Below, piece after piece: positions 43,193-50,354 of a stretch of 64,000 nucleotides of DNA. Numbering within the stretch: the first letter of the stretch is position 1; every line of letters begins with the position of its first letter. The stretch comes from DASUPK01 sp963747425 (GTDB lineage Bacteria > Actinomycetota > Thermoleophilia > Solirubrobacterales > 70-9): assembly GCA_963747425.1 (NCBI GenBank), contig CAVVFJ010000008.1, forward strand, positions 248,001 to 312,000. Direction: 5' to 3'. The notes under the pieces are model-generated. The model was given only the letters and a program-made list of their open reading frames with translations. It did no database searches and had not been told where the DNA came from. Made by a program: the position numbers and the translations under genes.

Positions 43193-44165
43193 ACGTCGTG
43201 CTCAACGGCGAGCCGGTGGCACTGCCCGACGACGCCACCGTCGCGATCGCGATCGAGGCCTCGGGGGCGGAGCCCGAGCAGCGGGGGGTGGCGGTCGCGG
43301 TCGATGGGGAGGTCGTGCCCAGGAGCGAGTGGAGCCGGACGCAGCTCGCGGATGGCCAGAAGATCGAGGTGCTCGCCGCCATCCAGGGCGGCGCGGATGA
43401 CGGCTTCGAGCTCGGCAGCCGGAGCTGGGGCTCGCGGCTGATCGTCGGTACGGGGGCTTCCGCTCGCTCGAGCAGATGGAGGAGGCCCTGATCGCCTCGG
43501 GCACCGAGATCGTCACGGTGGCCCTGCGGAGGGTCGATCCCGACGCACGGGGTTCTGTCCTCGACCTGATTCGCCGCCTCGGCCTGTTCGCGCTTCCCAA
43601 TACGGCCGGCTGCTACACGGCGCGGGACGCCGTCCGCACGGCCAAGCTCGCGCGCGAGGCGTTCGAGACCGACTGGGTGAAGCTCGAGGTGATCGGGGAC
43701 GACCGAACCCTGCTGCCGGACGCGGTCGAGCTGATCGAGGCCGCCGAGACCCTGGTGGACGAGGGCTTCACGGTCCTGCCCTACACCAACGACGATCCGA
43801 TCCTCGCCCGTCGGCTCGAGGAAGCCGGCTGCGCCGCCGTGATGCCGCTTGGGTCGCCGATCGGCTCTGGGATGGGGATTCGCAACCCGTACAACGTGCG
43901 GATCATCGCCGAGCGCGCCGGCGTCCCGGTGATCCTCGACGCGGGAATCGGCACGGCGTCGGATGCCGCACTGGCGATGGAGCTCGGCTGCGACGGAGTC
44001 CTGCTGGCCAGCTCCGTATCCAGAGCCGAGGACCCGGCGGGCATGGCGGCGGCGATGCGCTCGGCGGTGGAGGCGGGCTGGGCCGCCCGGCAGGCGGGGC
44101 GGATTCCACGCCGGCTGCACGCGGAGGCCTCGACGCCGCTCGAGGGCCAGCCCGACCTGTCCTAG
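43189..44165 (+). pseudogene. thiSG: Fused sulfur carrier ThiS - thiazole synthase ThiG, frame broken at a G run
   Basis: The first 65 residues from GTG 43189 are ThiS (VNVVLNGEPVALPDDATVAI, end VEVLAAIQGG-like IEVLAAIQGG). No stop follows the Gly-Gly; the frame runs straight into the ThiG start DDGFELGSRSWGSRLIVGTG. At GGGGG (43452-43456) the frame is lost and stops at 43491, while the next frame continues as ThiG (MEEALIASGTEIVTVALRR, AGCYTARDAVRTAKLARE, WVKLEVIGDDRTLLPD, VMPLGSPIGSGMGI, VILDAGIGTASDAALAMELG). One more G restores a 325-aa fusion. ThiG condenses dehydroglycine, DXP and ThiS-thiocarboxylate to the thiazole. Bifunctional ThiS-ThiG proteins are known, but how an internal Gly-Gly is activated is not obvious. 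Confidence 0.8.
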
Positions 44166-44755
44166 CTTCGGCGTCTTCCGACCAGCCGGTCGATGCCCTC
44201 GCCGACCGAGCCGAACACCCAGCCCACGCCGTGGGTGGCGCGGTTCAGCAGCGAGTCGTCGAGCGGGGCGGCAGCGCGCTCGGGGTCGGTGCCGAGCTCG
44301 ACCGCCGCCTCCCGGACCGCTCCCAACTGCGCCTCGAGCCGGCTTGCCCATTCCTCACAGAAGCCGGCGAGATCGCGGTCCTGACGCGAGCGGGCCAGCT
44401 CGGCGAGCTGCCGGAGCAGCGTCGTTATGTGCTCGATGTCGAGTACGGCGAAGCGGGCCACCATGCCGGTGTCGCCACCCCGGTCGGCGAACGCCGCCCG
44501 CACATCTGCGATCCGCGCGCCCACTCCCTGCGCCGCCGGCCCTCCGTGCAGCCCGTAGGCGGCGGTGCGGGGGCCCAATGCCTCCAGCAGCCGCTCGGTT
44601 TCATCCACGCCGCGGAGCAGGCTCTCACCGACCGGCGTGCCCTCCAGCGCGGGCGCCAGGCGGCCCCAGCGGCGAATCAGCTGGCGGGCCGACGCGTACA
44701 GCTCGCGATAGGCGCGGTGCTCGGCGGGGTGGAGTCTCGTCGTGTCGTCGGTCAT
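44162..44755 (-). CDS. Hypothetical helical protein
   Basis: 197 aa, not recognised. It is predicted to be almost all helical and carries no transmembrane segment. Repeating patterns such as YRELYASARQLIRRWGRLAP, LLRGVDETERLLEALGPRTA and ITTLLRQLAELARSRQDRDL suggest a helical bundle. The C-terminus VGWVFGSVGEGIDRLVGRRRS is amphipathic and basic and may touch the membrane. The stop overlaps the end of the thiS-thiG gene. The udgX gene lies upstream on the same strand, its start region 618 bases away and its stop 12 bases from this start, so it probably shares the udgX transcript and its SOS control. Confidence 0.55.
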   Translation of the reverse strand: MTDDTTRLHPAEHRAYRELYASARQLIRRWGRLAPALEGTPVGESLLRGVDETERLLEALGPRTAAYGLHGGPAAQGVGARIADVRAAFADRGGDTGMVARFAVLDIEHITTLLRQLAELARSRQDRDLAGFCEEWASRLEAQLGAVREAAVELGTDPERAAAPLDDSLLNRATHGVGWVFGSVGEGIDRLVGRRRS

Positions 44756-44767
44756 GGCTGTTGCGCG

Positions 44768-45373
44768 TCAGGCGGCGAGGCGGTCGCGCGCTCGCCGGAG
44801 ATCTCCGACGAGCAGGGATATCGCGTCGTCGCGATCTTCCGGCTCCGCCCGAAGGATGGCGGAAGGATGCAGAGTCGGCATCGCGGTCCGGCCGAGCTTC
44901 GACTCGAGGAACTCTCCGTGGTCCTTCATCACGCGAGCCTTTGAGCCGATCACGGCCCTGACCGCCGTCGCACCGAGGCACACCATCACCTCCGGGTCGA
45001 CGACCTCGAGCTCGGCCTCGAGCCACGGCGCACAGGCCTTGATCTCCTCGGCCTTCGGCGCCTGATGGATTCGCCTCTTGCCCTTCGGCGTCCACTTGAA
45101 GTGCTTGACGACGTTGGTGACGTAGGCGTCTCCACGCTCGATCTCGGCCCGCTCGAGCGCCTGGTCGAGGATCCGGCCGGCCGGGCCGACGAACGGATGC
45201 CCCTCGATGTCCTCGCGGTCGCCCGGCTGCTCACCGATCAGCATCAGCCTGGCCCGCTTCAGCCCCTCGCCGAAGACGGTCTGGGTCGCGTCCTTCCAGA
45301 GCGGGCAGGCCTTGCAGTCGGCAGCGGCCTCGCGGAGGCTCGCGAGCGACGGCCGCTCTGGAAGCTGGCTCAC
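44768..45373 (-). CDS. udgX: UdgX-type uracil-DNA glycosylase superfamily protein
   Basis: 201 aa. UdgX proteins bind uracil in DNA and stay covalently attached through a His after excision. The water/uracil motif is GEQPGDREDIEGHPFVGPAG (residues 47-66), and the diagnostic loop is KGKRRIHQAPKAEEI with His103. The C-terminal motif is MPTLHPSAILR. Four Cys (20, 23, 114 and about 130) fit the 4Fe-4S cluster of family 4/UdgX enzymes. It is divergent from the intein-bearing radical SAM gene, and a perfect SOS box lies in the 101-base gap between them, so DNA-damage induction is expected. Confidence 0.92.
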   Translation of the reverse strand: MSQLPERPSLASLREAAADCKACPLWKDATQTVFGEGLKRARLMLIGEQPGDREDIEGHPFVGPAGRILDQALERAEIERGDAYVTNVVKHFKWTPKGKRRIHQAPKAEEIKACAPWLEAELEVVDPEVMVCLGATAVRAVIGSKARVMKDHGEFLESKLGRTAMPTLHPSAILRAEPEDRDDAISLLVGDLRRARDRLAA

Positions 45374-45425
45374 GAAACGCTCCTACCCCTCGTTTCATCG
45401 GGCCAGTCGGCGGCCGATTGGTATG

Positions 45426-45439
45426 CGAACATATGTTCG
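45426..45439. promoter_or_regulatory. Perfect LexA/DinR SOS box
   Basis: CGAACATATGTTCG is a perfect 14-bp palindrome and matches the Gram-positive and actinobacterial LexA site consensus CGAAC-N4-GTTCG at every fixed position. It lies 53 bases upstream of the udgX ATG and 36 bases upstream of the radical SAM ATG, well placed to repress both divergent genes. Confidence 0.88.
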
Positions 45440-45474
45440 TATAGAGGCCCGGATGTTGCAACACTGGAGAGGCG

Positions 45475-47538
45475 ATGCGCTGGGACTCCCAGAAGGTCGA
45501 TAGAGAGAAGGGCAGGAGCCTGCCCGGACTGAACGTCGAGAGGGTCCGGACCTTCGACGCGCCGGAGGCACTCGGCATCAACTTCCACGAGGTCCGAGCG
45601 AAGTCCGCGCTCAACAAGGTGCCCGGCGACTATCTGCCGTTCAACTGGACCGTGAACGCGTTCCGGGGCTGCACCCATGCATGCACCTACTGCAGCGGGG
45701 GAGACACGCCGATCCTGATGGCCAATGGCACGCTGAAGCCGATCGCTGATCTGGAGGTCGGAGATCGGATATATGGGACCCGGAAGGGACCGGCTTACCG
45801 GCACTACGAGGCCACAGAGGTCCTCGCCCATTGGGAGACCTATCGGGACGCATTCAAGATCACGCTCGAGGACGGCACTGAGCTCGTCGCTAGTGGCGAC
45901 CACCGCTTTCTTAGTCGGCGGGGCAAGTGGAAGCACGTGATCGGTGCCGAGCAGGGGCCTCTCCAGCGGCCTCACCTGACGACCAACGACGAGTTGATGG
46001 GAATCGGCCGGTTTGCCGATGGACCGATGACTTACGCGCCGGTCTATCGCCGCGGTTATCTCTGCGGACTGATCCGCGGCGATGGCAACCTCGCCTCCTA
46101 TGCCTACACGAACCCGGGGCGCCGTGGACAGCGTCTCTACCGCTTTCGGCTTGCGCTTGCCGATTTCGAAGCGCTTCGTCGTGCCCAGGAGTATCTCCGC
46201 GATCTCGATATCCGAGCAGATGAGTTTGTATTCGCAGCGGCAGCTGGCAGTCATCGGGAGATCCGCGCAATTCGAAATCAGTCACGTGCGGGCGTGGAGC
46301 GGATCCGGGGAGCGATCGAGTGGCCGCGGGGGTCCTCCGAACTATGGGCCCGGGGATTTCTGGCCGGCATCTTCGACGCCGAGGGCTGCTATTCGCGCGG
46401 CGTTTTCAGGATTGCCAACTGCGATCAGGAGATCATCGATTGGACCACCTGGTCGTTTCGTCGGCTGGGTTTCGACTACGCCGTCGAGCGAAGCGGCCAG
46501 CCCAATGGAATGACGAACGTACGGCTTCGTGGCGGGTTGCGAGAGGCGATGCGCTTCTTCCACATGACCGATCCCGCCATAACGCGAAAGCGGTCAATTC
46601 AAGATGTCGCGCTGAAAAGTGACTCGAAGCTGAAGGTTGAATCGATCGAGCCGATCGGGAAGCGACAGCTCTTCGACATCACAACGGGTACCGGCGATTT
46701 CATTGCCGACGGTGTCGTCAGTCACAACTGCTTCGCCCGCAACACCCACACCTATCTCGACCTGGACGCGGGGCGGGACTTCGAACGCGAGATCGTCGTC
46801 AAGGTCAACGTTCCCGAACTGTTCCGAGCGGAGCTCGGCAAGCCGAGCTGGAAGCGCGAGTTGGTCGCCTTCGGGACCAACACCGATCCGTACCAGTGGG
46901 CGGAGGGACGCTACGAGCTGATGCCCCCGATGATCGAGGCGCTGCGGGATTCCGAGACGCCCACCTCGATCCTGACGAAATCCTCACTCGTCCTTCGAGA
47001 TCTCGACCTCTACCTCGAGTTGGCCGAGATCGCCGACGTCAGCGTCAACTTCTCGGTCCCGACACTCGACGAGAAGATCTGGCGCGCGACCGAGCCCCAC
47101 ACACCGCACCCGCGTAAGCGGCTCGAGGCCGTGGCCGCCTTCAACGAGGCCGGGATCCCGTCCGGCGTGCTGATCGCTCCCCTGATGCCCGGGATCAACG
47201 ACTCGCCTGAGCTGGTCGAGGAGATCGTCTCCATCGCCGAGGAGGCCGGCGCCACCTTCGTCAACGGGATTGCCCTGCACCTGCGTCCCGGCGTCAAGGA
47301 GGTCTTCATGTCATGGCTCTCCGCGGCACGCCCCGATCTCGTGCCGAAGTACGAGGAGCTCTACCAGGACCGCGCCTACGCGCCGAATGCCGAGCGCAAG
47401 CGGATCGGCTCCCTGGTTCGAGCGCCGAACCTCTCCCACGACCCGCGCTACAGCCGGAGGGCGCGGCTGGAAGCGCAGCGCAGGGAGCGTGCAGCAGCGG
47501 TCGCAGAGCCCGAGGTGGCCCAGACAAAGCTCTTCTAG
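45475..47538 (+). CDS. Rv2578c-family radical SAM protein interrupted by an intein
   Basis: 687 aa precursor. N-extein residues 1-72 and C-extein residues 419-687 join to 341 aa, about the size of mycobacterial Rv2578c. The radical SAM cluster motif is split: FRGCTHACTY before the intein and CFARNTHTYL after it, giving C-x3-C-x2-C only after splicing. The C-extein continues with FGTNTDPYQWAEGRYELM, ILTKSSLVLRDLDLY, VSVNFSVPTLDEKIWRATEP and GVLIAPLMPGINDSPE, typical of SplB-like radical SAM proteins. A DNA repair role is inferred from the SOS box and the divergent udgX. The start ATG at 45475 follows GGAGAGG. Confidence 0.92.
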   Translation: MRWDSQKVDREKGRSLPGLNVERVRTFDAPEALGINFHEVRAKSALNKVPGDYLPFNWTVNAFRGCTHACTYCSGGDTPILMANGTLKPIADLEVGDRIYGTRKGPAYRHYEATEVLAHWETYRDAFKITLEDGTELVASGDHRFLSRRGKWKHVIGAEQGPLQRPHLTTNDELMGIGRFADGPMTYAPVYRRGYLCGLIRGDGNLASYAYTNPGRRGQRLYRFRLALADFEALRRAQEYLRDLDIRADEFVFAAAAGSHREIRAIRNQSRAGVERIRGAIEWPRGSSELWARGFLAGIFDAEGCYSRGVFRIANCDQEIIDWTTWSFRRLGFDYAVERSGQPNGMTNVRLRGGLREAMRFFHMTDPAITRKRSIQDVALKSDSKLKVESIEPIGKRQLFDITTGTGDFIADGVVSHNCFARNTHTYLDLDAGRDFEREIVVKVNVPELFRAELGKPSWKRELVAFGTNTDPYQWAEGRYELMPPMIEALRDSETPTSILTKSSLVLRDLDLYLELAEIADVSVNFSVPTLDEKIWRATEPHTPHPRKRLEAVAAFNEAGIPSGVLIAPLMPGINDSPELVEEIVSIAEEAGATFVNGIALHLRPGVKEVFMSWLSAARPDLVPKYEELYQDRAYAPNAERKRIGSLVRAPNLSHDPRYSRRARLEAQRRERAAAVAEPEVAQTKLF
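45691..46728 (+). mobile_element. Intein with LAGLIDADG homing endonuclease
   Basis: 346 residues (73-418 of the precursor). Block A begins CSGGDTPILMANGTLKPIAD (nucleophile Cys1), block B is LEDGTELVASGDHRFLS (x-x-H), the two endonuclease motifs are YLCGLIRGDGNL (about 194-205) and FLAGIFDAEGCY (about 294-305), and blocks F/G end LFDITTGTGDFIADGVVSHN before Cys+1. All splicing residues look intact. Base composition is visibly less GC-rich than the flanking exteins, a sign of separate origin. The insertion point is inside the iron-sulfur cluster motif of the host, so the host enzyme is inactive until splicing. Confidence 0.94.
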
Positions 47539-47610
47539 CCGCTCCGGTCCGATGGTTTGCTCGCTGCGCGCCGGGTATCCCGGTGGGAAGACCAGAGAGG
47601 AGGCAGGCAG

Positions 47611-47952
47611 ATGCCACCGAGAGGAATCAAGAAGGGCACCAAGTGGGCCCGGATGTACGAGCACGTCAAGAAGAGCGAGCGGAGCGAGGGACGATCCGAG
47701 GCGAGAGCCGAGGAGATCGCAGCCCGCACGGTCAACAAGGAGCGCGCCCGCGCCGGGCAGTCGCGCCGGTCGTCCCCGGCGTCCCGGCGGGACATCTCGT
47801 CGCATCGCCGCGGCGGACTTCGCTCCGGAAGCGGCCCGGGCGGCCGCACGTACGACCAGCTCTACGAGGAGGCCAAGGACCGCGGCATCAAGGGCCGCTC
47901 GAAGATGACCAAGCGGCAGCTGGTCGGTGCTCTGGGAGGGAAGAAGCGCTGA
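47611..47952 (+). CDS. Small basic protein with C-terminal Rho_N/SAP-like motif
   Basis: 113 aa from an ATG with GAGAGGAGG upstream. Begins MPPRGIKKGTKWARMYEHVK and contains RAEEIAARTVNKERARAGQS and SSHRRGGLRSGSGPGGRTYD, a well-known actinobacterial pattern often labelled plasmid stabilisation protein. The end, LYEEAKDRGIKGRSKMTKRQ followed by LVGAL, is a Rho_N/SAP-like helix-turn-helix that can bind nucleic acid. The label has no experimental support and nothing here suggests a plasmid. The gene is about 72 bases after the radical SAM gene. Confidence 0.8.
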   Translation: MPPRGIKKGTKWARMYEHVKKSERSEGRSEARAEEIAARTVNKERARAGQSRRSSPASRRDISSHRRGGLRSGSGPGGRTYDQLYEEAKDRGIKGRSKMTKRQLVGALGGKKR

Positions 47953-47989
47953 TGAGAGCGATCCGGCGCCGCCGAGGGGGCAAGGCCGA

Positions 47990-48433
47990 CTGACCGTCCC
48001 GAGCAGGCCACCCGCCGCGGCGCGGGTGGCCGTTCTCCTGATCGCATTCCTGACCTTGACCGCGCTGCCAGGCTGCGGCCGGCTCGACGAGGACGCGGTC
48101 TCGACGGATCTGAAGACGCTGGTTTCCTCGACGGGGGAGGGAATGCTGGTCGCCGAGCAGGCAGCCCGCTCTCGCGCACCCGCGGACTTCATCGAGATCC
48201 GGACCGCCGAGCTCGCCAAGCAGTCGCGGAACACCGCTGACGCCCTTGCCGAGACGCCGACGGAGAGCGGTTTTCAGGAGGCGGCGACCAAGGGCAACCA
48301 GATCGGGAATCGGGCCGCCGAGCTGCTCAATGCCCTTCACTCCGACCCGGGGGACAGCGACCTCGCGACGAACGTGACCCGCGGGTTGCGCTCACTCCAC
48401 GAGCAGGCGAGCTCGGCGGAGGATTCGCTGTGA
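47990..48433 (+). CDS. Small lipoprotein of unknown function
   Basis: About 147 aa. The segment RVAVLLIAFLTLTALPGCG is a lipoprotein signal with lipobox L-P-G-C. The mature part is helical and acidic (DLKTLVSSTGEGMLVAEQAA, IEIRTAELAKQSRNTADALA, GLRSLHEQASSAEDSL). The start is unsettled: a CTG at 47990 has GAGGGGG 9 bases upstream and gives a normal basic N-region (TVPSRPPAAARVAV); other options are GTG 47927, overlapping the previous gene, and GTG 48026, which would leave no positive charge. The stop overlaps the ATG of the transporter gene (ATGA-type), so the two are coupled. Confidence 0.6.
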   Translation: MTVPSRPPAAARVAVLLIAFLTLTALPGCGRLDEDAVSTDLKTLVSSTGEGMLVAEQAARSRAPADFIEIRTAELAKQSRNTADALAETPTESGFQEAATKGNQIGNRAAELLNALHSDPGDSDLATNVTRGLRSLHEQASSAEDSL

Positions 48434-49677
48434 AGAAGGTCTTCCAGATCGCGCTCGGAGTCGTCGCGGCGCTGGGCGGCTTCGTCGACATCGGGGAGCT
48501 CGTCTTCGACTCCCAGGCGGGAGCGGTGTTCGGCTACCAGCTGCTCTGGACCGTGCCAATCGGGGTCGTCGGGATCGCGACGTACGCCGAGATGTGCGGC
48601 AGGGTCGCCACGATCACGAAGCGCCCGGTGTTCGACGTGGTACGCCAGCGGCTCGGCTTCGGCCCGGGCCTGGTCACCTTGATCGCGAGCGAGGCGATCA
48701 ACATCCTCACCGTCGCCGCCGAGGTCGGGGGGATCGCGCTCGTCCTCCAGCTCTACTTCGCCGATCTCCCGTTCCGGGTACTGCTGCTGATTGCGGCGAC
48801 GGCGATCATCCTGCTCGTCTGGGTCCTCCCCTTCGAAGGGATCGAGCGCATCTTCGGTTACGGCGGGCTCTTCCTGGCCGTCTACATCGTCGCCGCTGTC
48901 CACCTGCATCCGGACTGGGGGGAGGTCGCCGGGGGCTTCATCCCGCACTGGCAGACCGGCGAGGACACCCTCATCTACTGGTACTTCGCCGTGGGGGTGA
49001 TTGCCGCGGCGATGGTGCCTTACGAGGTCTACTTCTACTCATCCGGAGCGGTAGAAGAGGGCTGGGACGAGAGCGAGGGCGACCTCGTCGTCAACAAGAT
49101 GAACGCGCTCTTCGGCTTCGCGCTCGGGGGCGTTTTCTCGGTAGCCCTGATCGTCGTCGCGGCGGTGCTCTTCCATCCCCTTCAGATCAGCCCTGAGTTC
49201 CTCGGCACCACCGCTTTGGGGGCCCAGATCACCTTCGGCCAGACCGGACTGCTGCTCGCGTTCCTCGGCATGATGTTCGCGATCGGCGGGGCGGCGATCG
49301 AGGGCTCGTTCGCCGGCGCGTACGCCTTCGCCCAGTTCCTCGGGTGGGAGTGGGGGAAGAGCAGGAAAGCGAGGAAATCGCGGAGGGCGCCGGGATTCAA
49401 CTTCGGCTGGGTCCTCCTGTTCGTCCTGGCATTCATCATCGACCTGACCGGTGCGAACCCCGTGCTGATCACTGAATACTCGGTGGTGATGGCGGTCGTC
49501 GCGCTGCCCTTGACCTACCTGCCGATCCTGCTGATCGCGCGGGATGAGCGCTACATGGGCGACCACGTCAATGGAAGGATCGCGAATGCGCTCGGCGTTG
49601 CGTACCTCGTCCTCTTGACGGTCGTCTCCGTGGTTGCACTTCCACTCCTGTTCGCGACGAACCACGGATCCGGATGA
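48430..49677 (+). CDS. Divergent Nramp-like metal transporter
   Basis: 415 aa, about 11 transmembrane helices in the Nramp order. The first helix has GGFVDIGELVFDSQAGA where classical Nramp proteins have D-P-G-N, and the sixth helix has AAAMVPYEVYFYSSGAVEE where they have A-x-M-P-H. The Asp is kept but the Asn and the metal-binding Met-Pro-His are not, so Mn/Fe selectivity is doubtful; a different cation such as Mg is possible. Other typical parts are VGIATYAEMCGRVATITKRP and TGANPVLITEYSVV. It is coupled to the upstream lipoprotein and the downstream PRC-barrel gene by 4-base overlaps. Confidence 0.75.
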   Translation: MKKVFQIALGVVAALGGFVDIGELVFDSQAGAVFGYQLLWTVPIGVVGIATYAEMCGRVATITKRPVFDVVRQRLGFGPGLVTLIASEAINILTVAAEVGGIALVLQLYFADLPFRVLLLIAATAIILLVWVLPFEGIERIFGYGGLFLAVYIVAAVHLHPDWGEVAGGFIPHWQTGEDTLIYWYFAVGVIAAAMVPYEVYFYSSGAVEEGWDESEGDLVVNKMNALFGFALGGVFSVALIVVAAVLFHPLQISPEFLGTTALGAQITFGQTGLLLAFLGMMFAIGGAAIEGSFAGAYAFAQFLGWEWGKSRKARKSRRAPGFNFGWVLLFVLAFIIDLTGANPVLITEYSVVMAVVALPLTYLPILLIARDERYMGDHVNGRIANALGVAYLVLLTVVSVVALPLLFATNHGSG

Positions 49678-50312
49678 GCACGCTCGGTCTACAGGTGGAT
49701 CTTGGGCTGCGGCTGCTCGACGATCAGCTGCTGGACGCCGAGGAGCGGCGCTGCGGCCGCGTCGACGACATTCAGCTGAAGGGTGCCCCGGGTTCCCGGA
49801 CGGAGGTCTCGGCGCTCCTCGTCGGTCCCGGAGCGTGGACCGGCCGGCTGCGGAGACCGTTCGCATATCTGGTCGAGGGGCTGGGGCCCGACTACATGCA
49901 CGTCATCCCATGGGACGAGGTGACCTGGGTCGGGACTTCCGTCGGGCTTTCCGGCTCGGCGGCGGACCTCGGGCTTTGGACCGCCGACGGGCGAAACGTT
50001 CAGTGGGTCGGCGCGCCGCCGCGCGGCACGATCCGCGTCTCGGAGCTCCTCAGGTCCCGGCTGGTGACCGGCTCGGGACGTGACCTGGGCCGGATCTGGG
50101 ACGTGCGGGTCGAGCGGCAGACGCAGGTCCCGGACGAGCAGGTGAACGAGGCCTGGCGGGTCACCGGATTGATCGCCGGGCGAGGGGGATGGCGCGAGCG
50201 GGTGGGGGTCTGGCCCGAGCGCGATCCAGCCCAGGCTGAGGGCTTCACGCCCTGGGACTCCGTCCTGGAGCTAGGTGACGGCACCGTGACCGTCTCCGAT
50301 CCGAGCGCCTAA
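49674..50312 (+). CDS. PRC-barrel-like protein coupled to the transporter
   Basis: 212 aa. Two stretches look like PRC-barrel domains: LLDAEERRCGRVDDIQLKGA early and LVTGSGRDLGRIWDVRVERQ in the second half, each with the x-G-x-V/I-x-D-I/V pattern. YMHVIPWDEVTWVG fits the same fold. No transmembrane helix is seen. In other bacteria PRC-barrel proteins next to Nramp or MgtE-like transporters are thought to regulate them, so a regulatory role is inferred. The ATG overlaps the stop of the transporter gene. Confidence 0.65.
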   Translation: MSTLGLQVDLGLRLLDDQLLDAEERRCGRVDDIQLKGAPGSRTEVSALLVGPGAWTGRLRRPFAYLVEGLGPDYMHVIPWDEVTWVGTSVGLSGSAADLGLWTADGRNVQWVGAPPRGTIRVSELLRSRLVTGSGRDLGRIWDVRVERQTQVPDEQVNEAWRVTGLIAGRGGWRERVGVWPERDPAQAEGFTPWDSVLELGDGTVTVSDPSA

Positions 50313-50354
50313 GACCCGCTTTCCCATCGGCGGCCGCGTCGCCGAGGACGACGG

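Noticed and set aside
43440..43500. Programmed ribosomal frameshift in thiS-thiG
   Set aside because: The G run alone is not a convincing slippery site and no stimulatory structure or upstream anti-ribosome sequence is evident. Similar breaks occur in unrelated genes, so sequence error is simpler.
42741..44351. Minus-strand open frame of 536 codons
   Set aside because: It is antisense to thiO and thiS-thiG, which have clear motifs; the translation is low complexity.
47611..47952. Plasmid maintenance function
   Set aside because: The label often given to this family is not supported by context; the neighbours are chromosomal housekeeping genes.
47952..47993. 13-codon frame between the Rho_N-like gene and the lipoprotein gene
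   Set aside because: Although its ATG overlaps the previous stop, it is very short, Arg-rich and lies over the likely ribosome binding site of the next gene.
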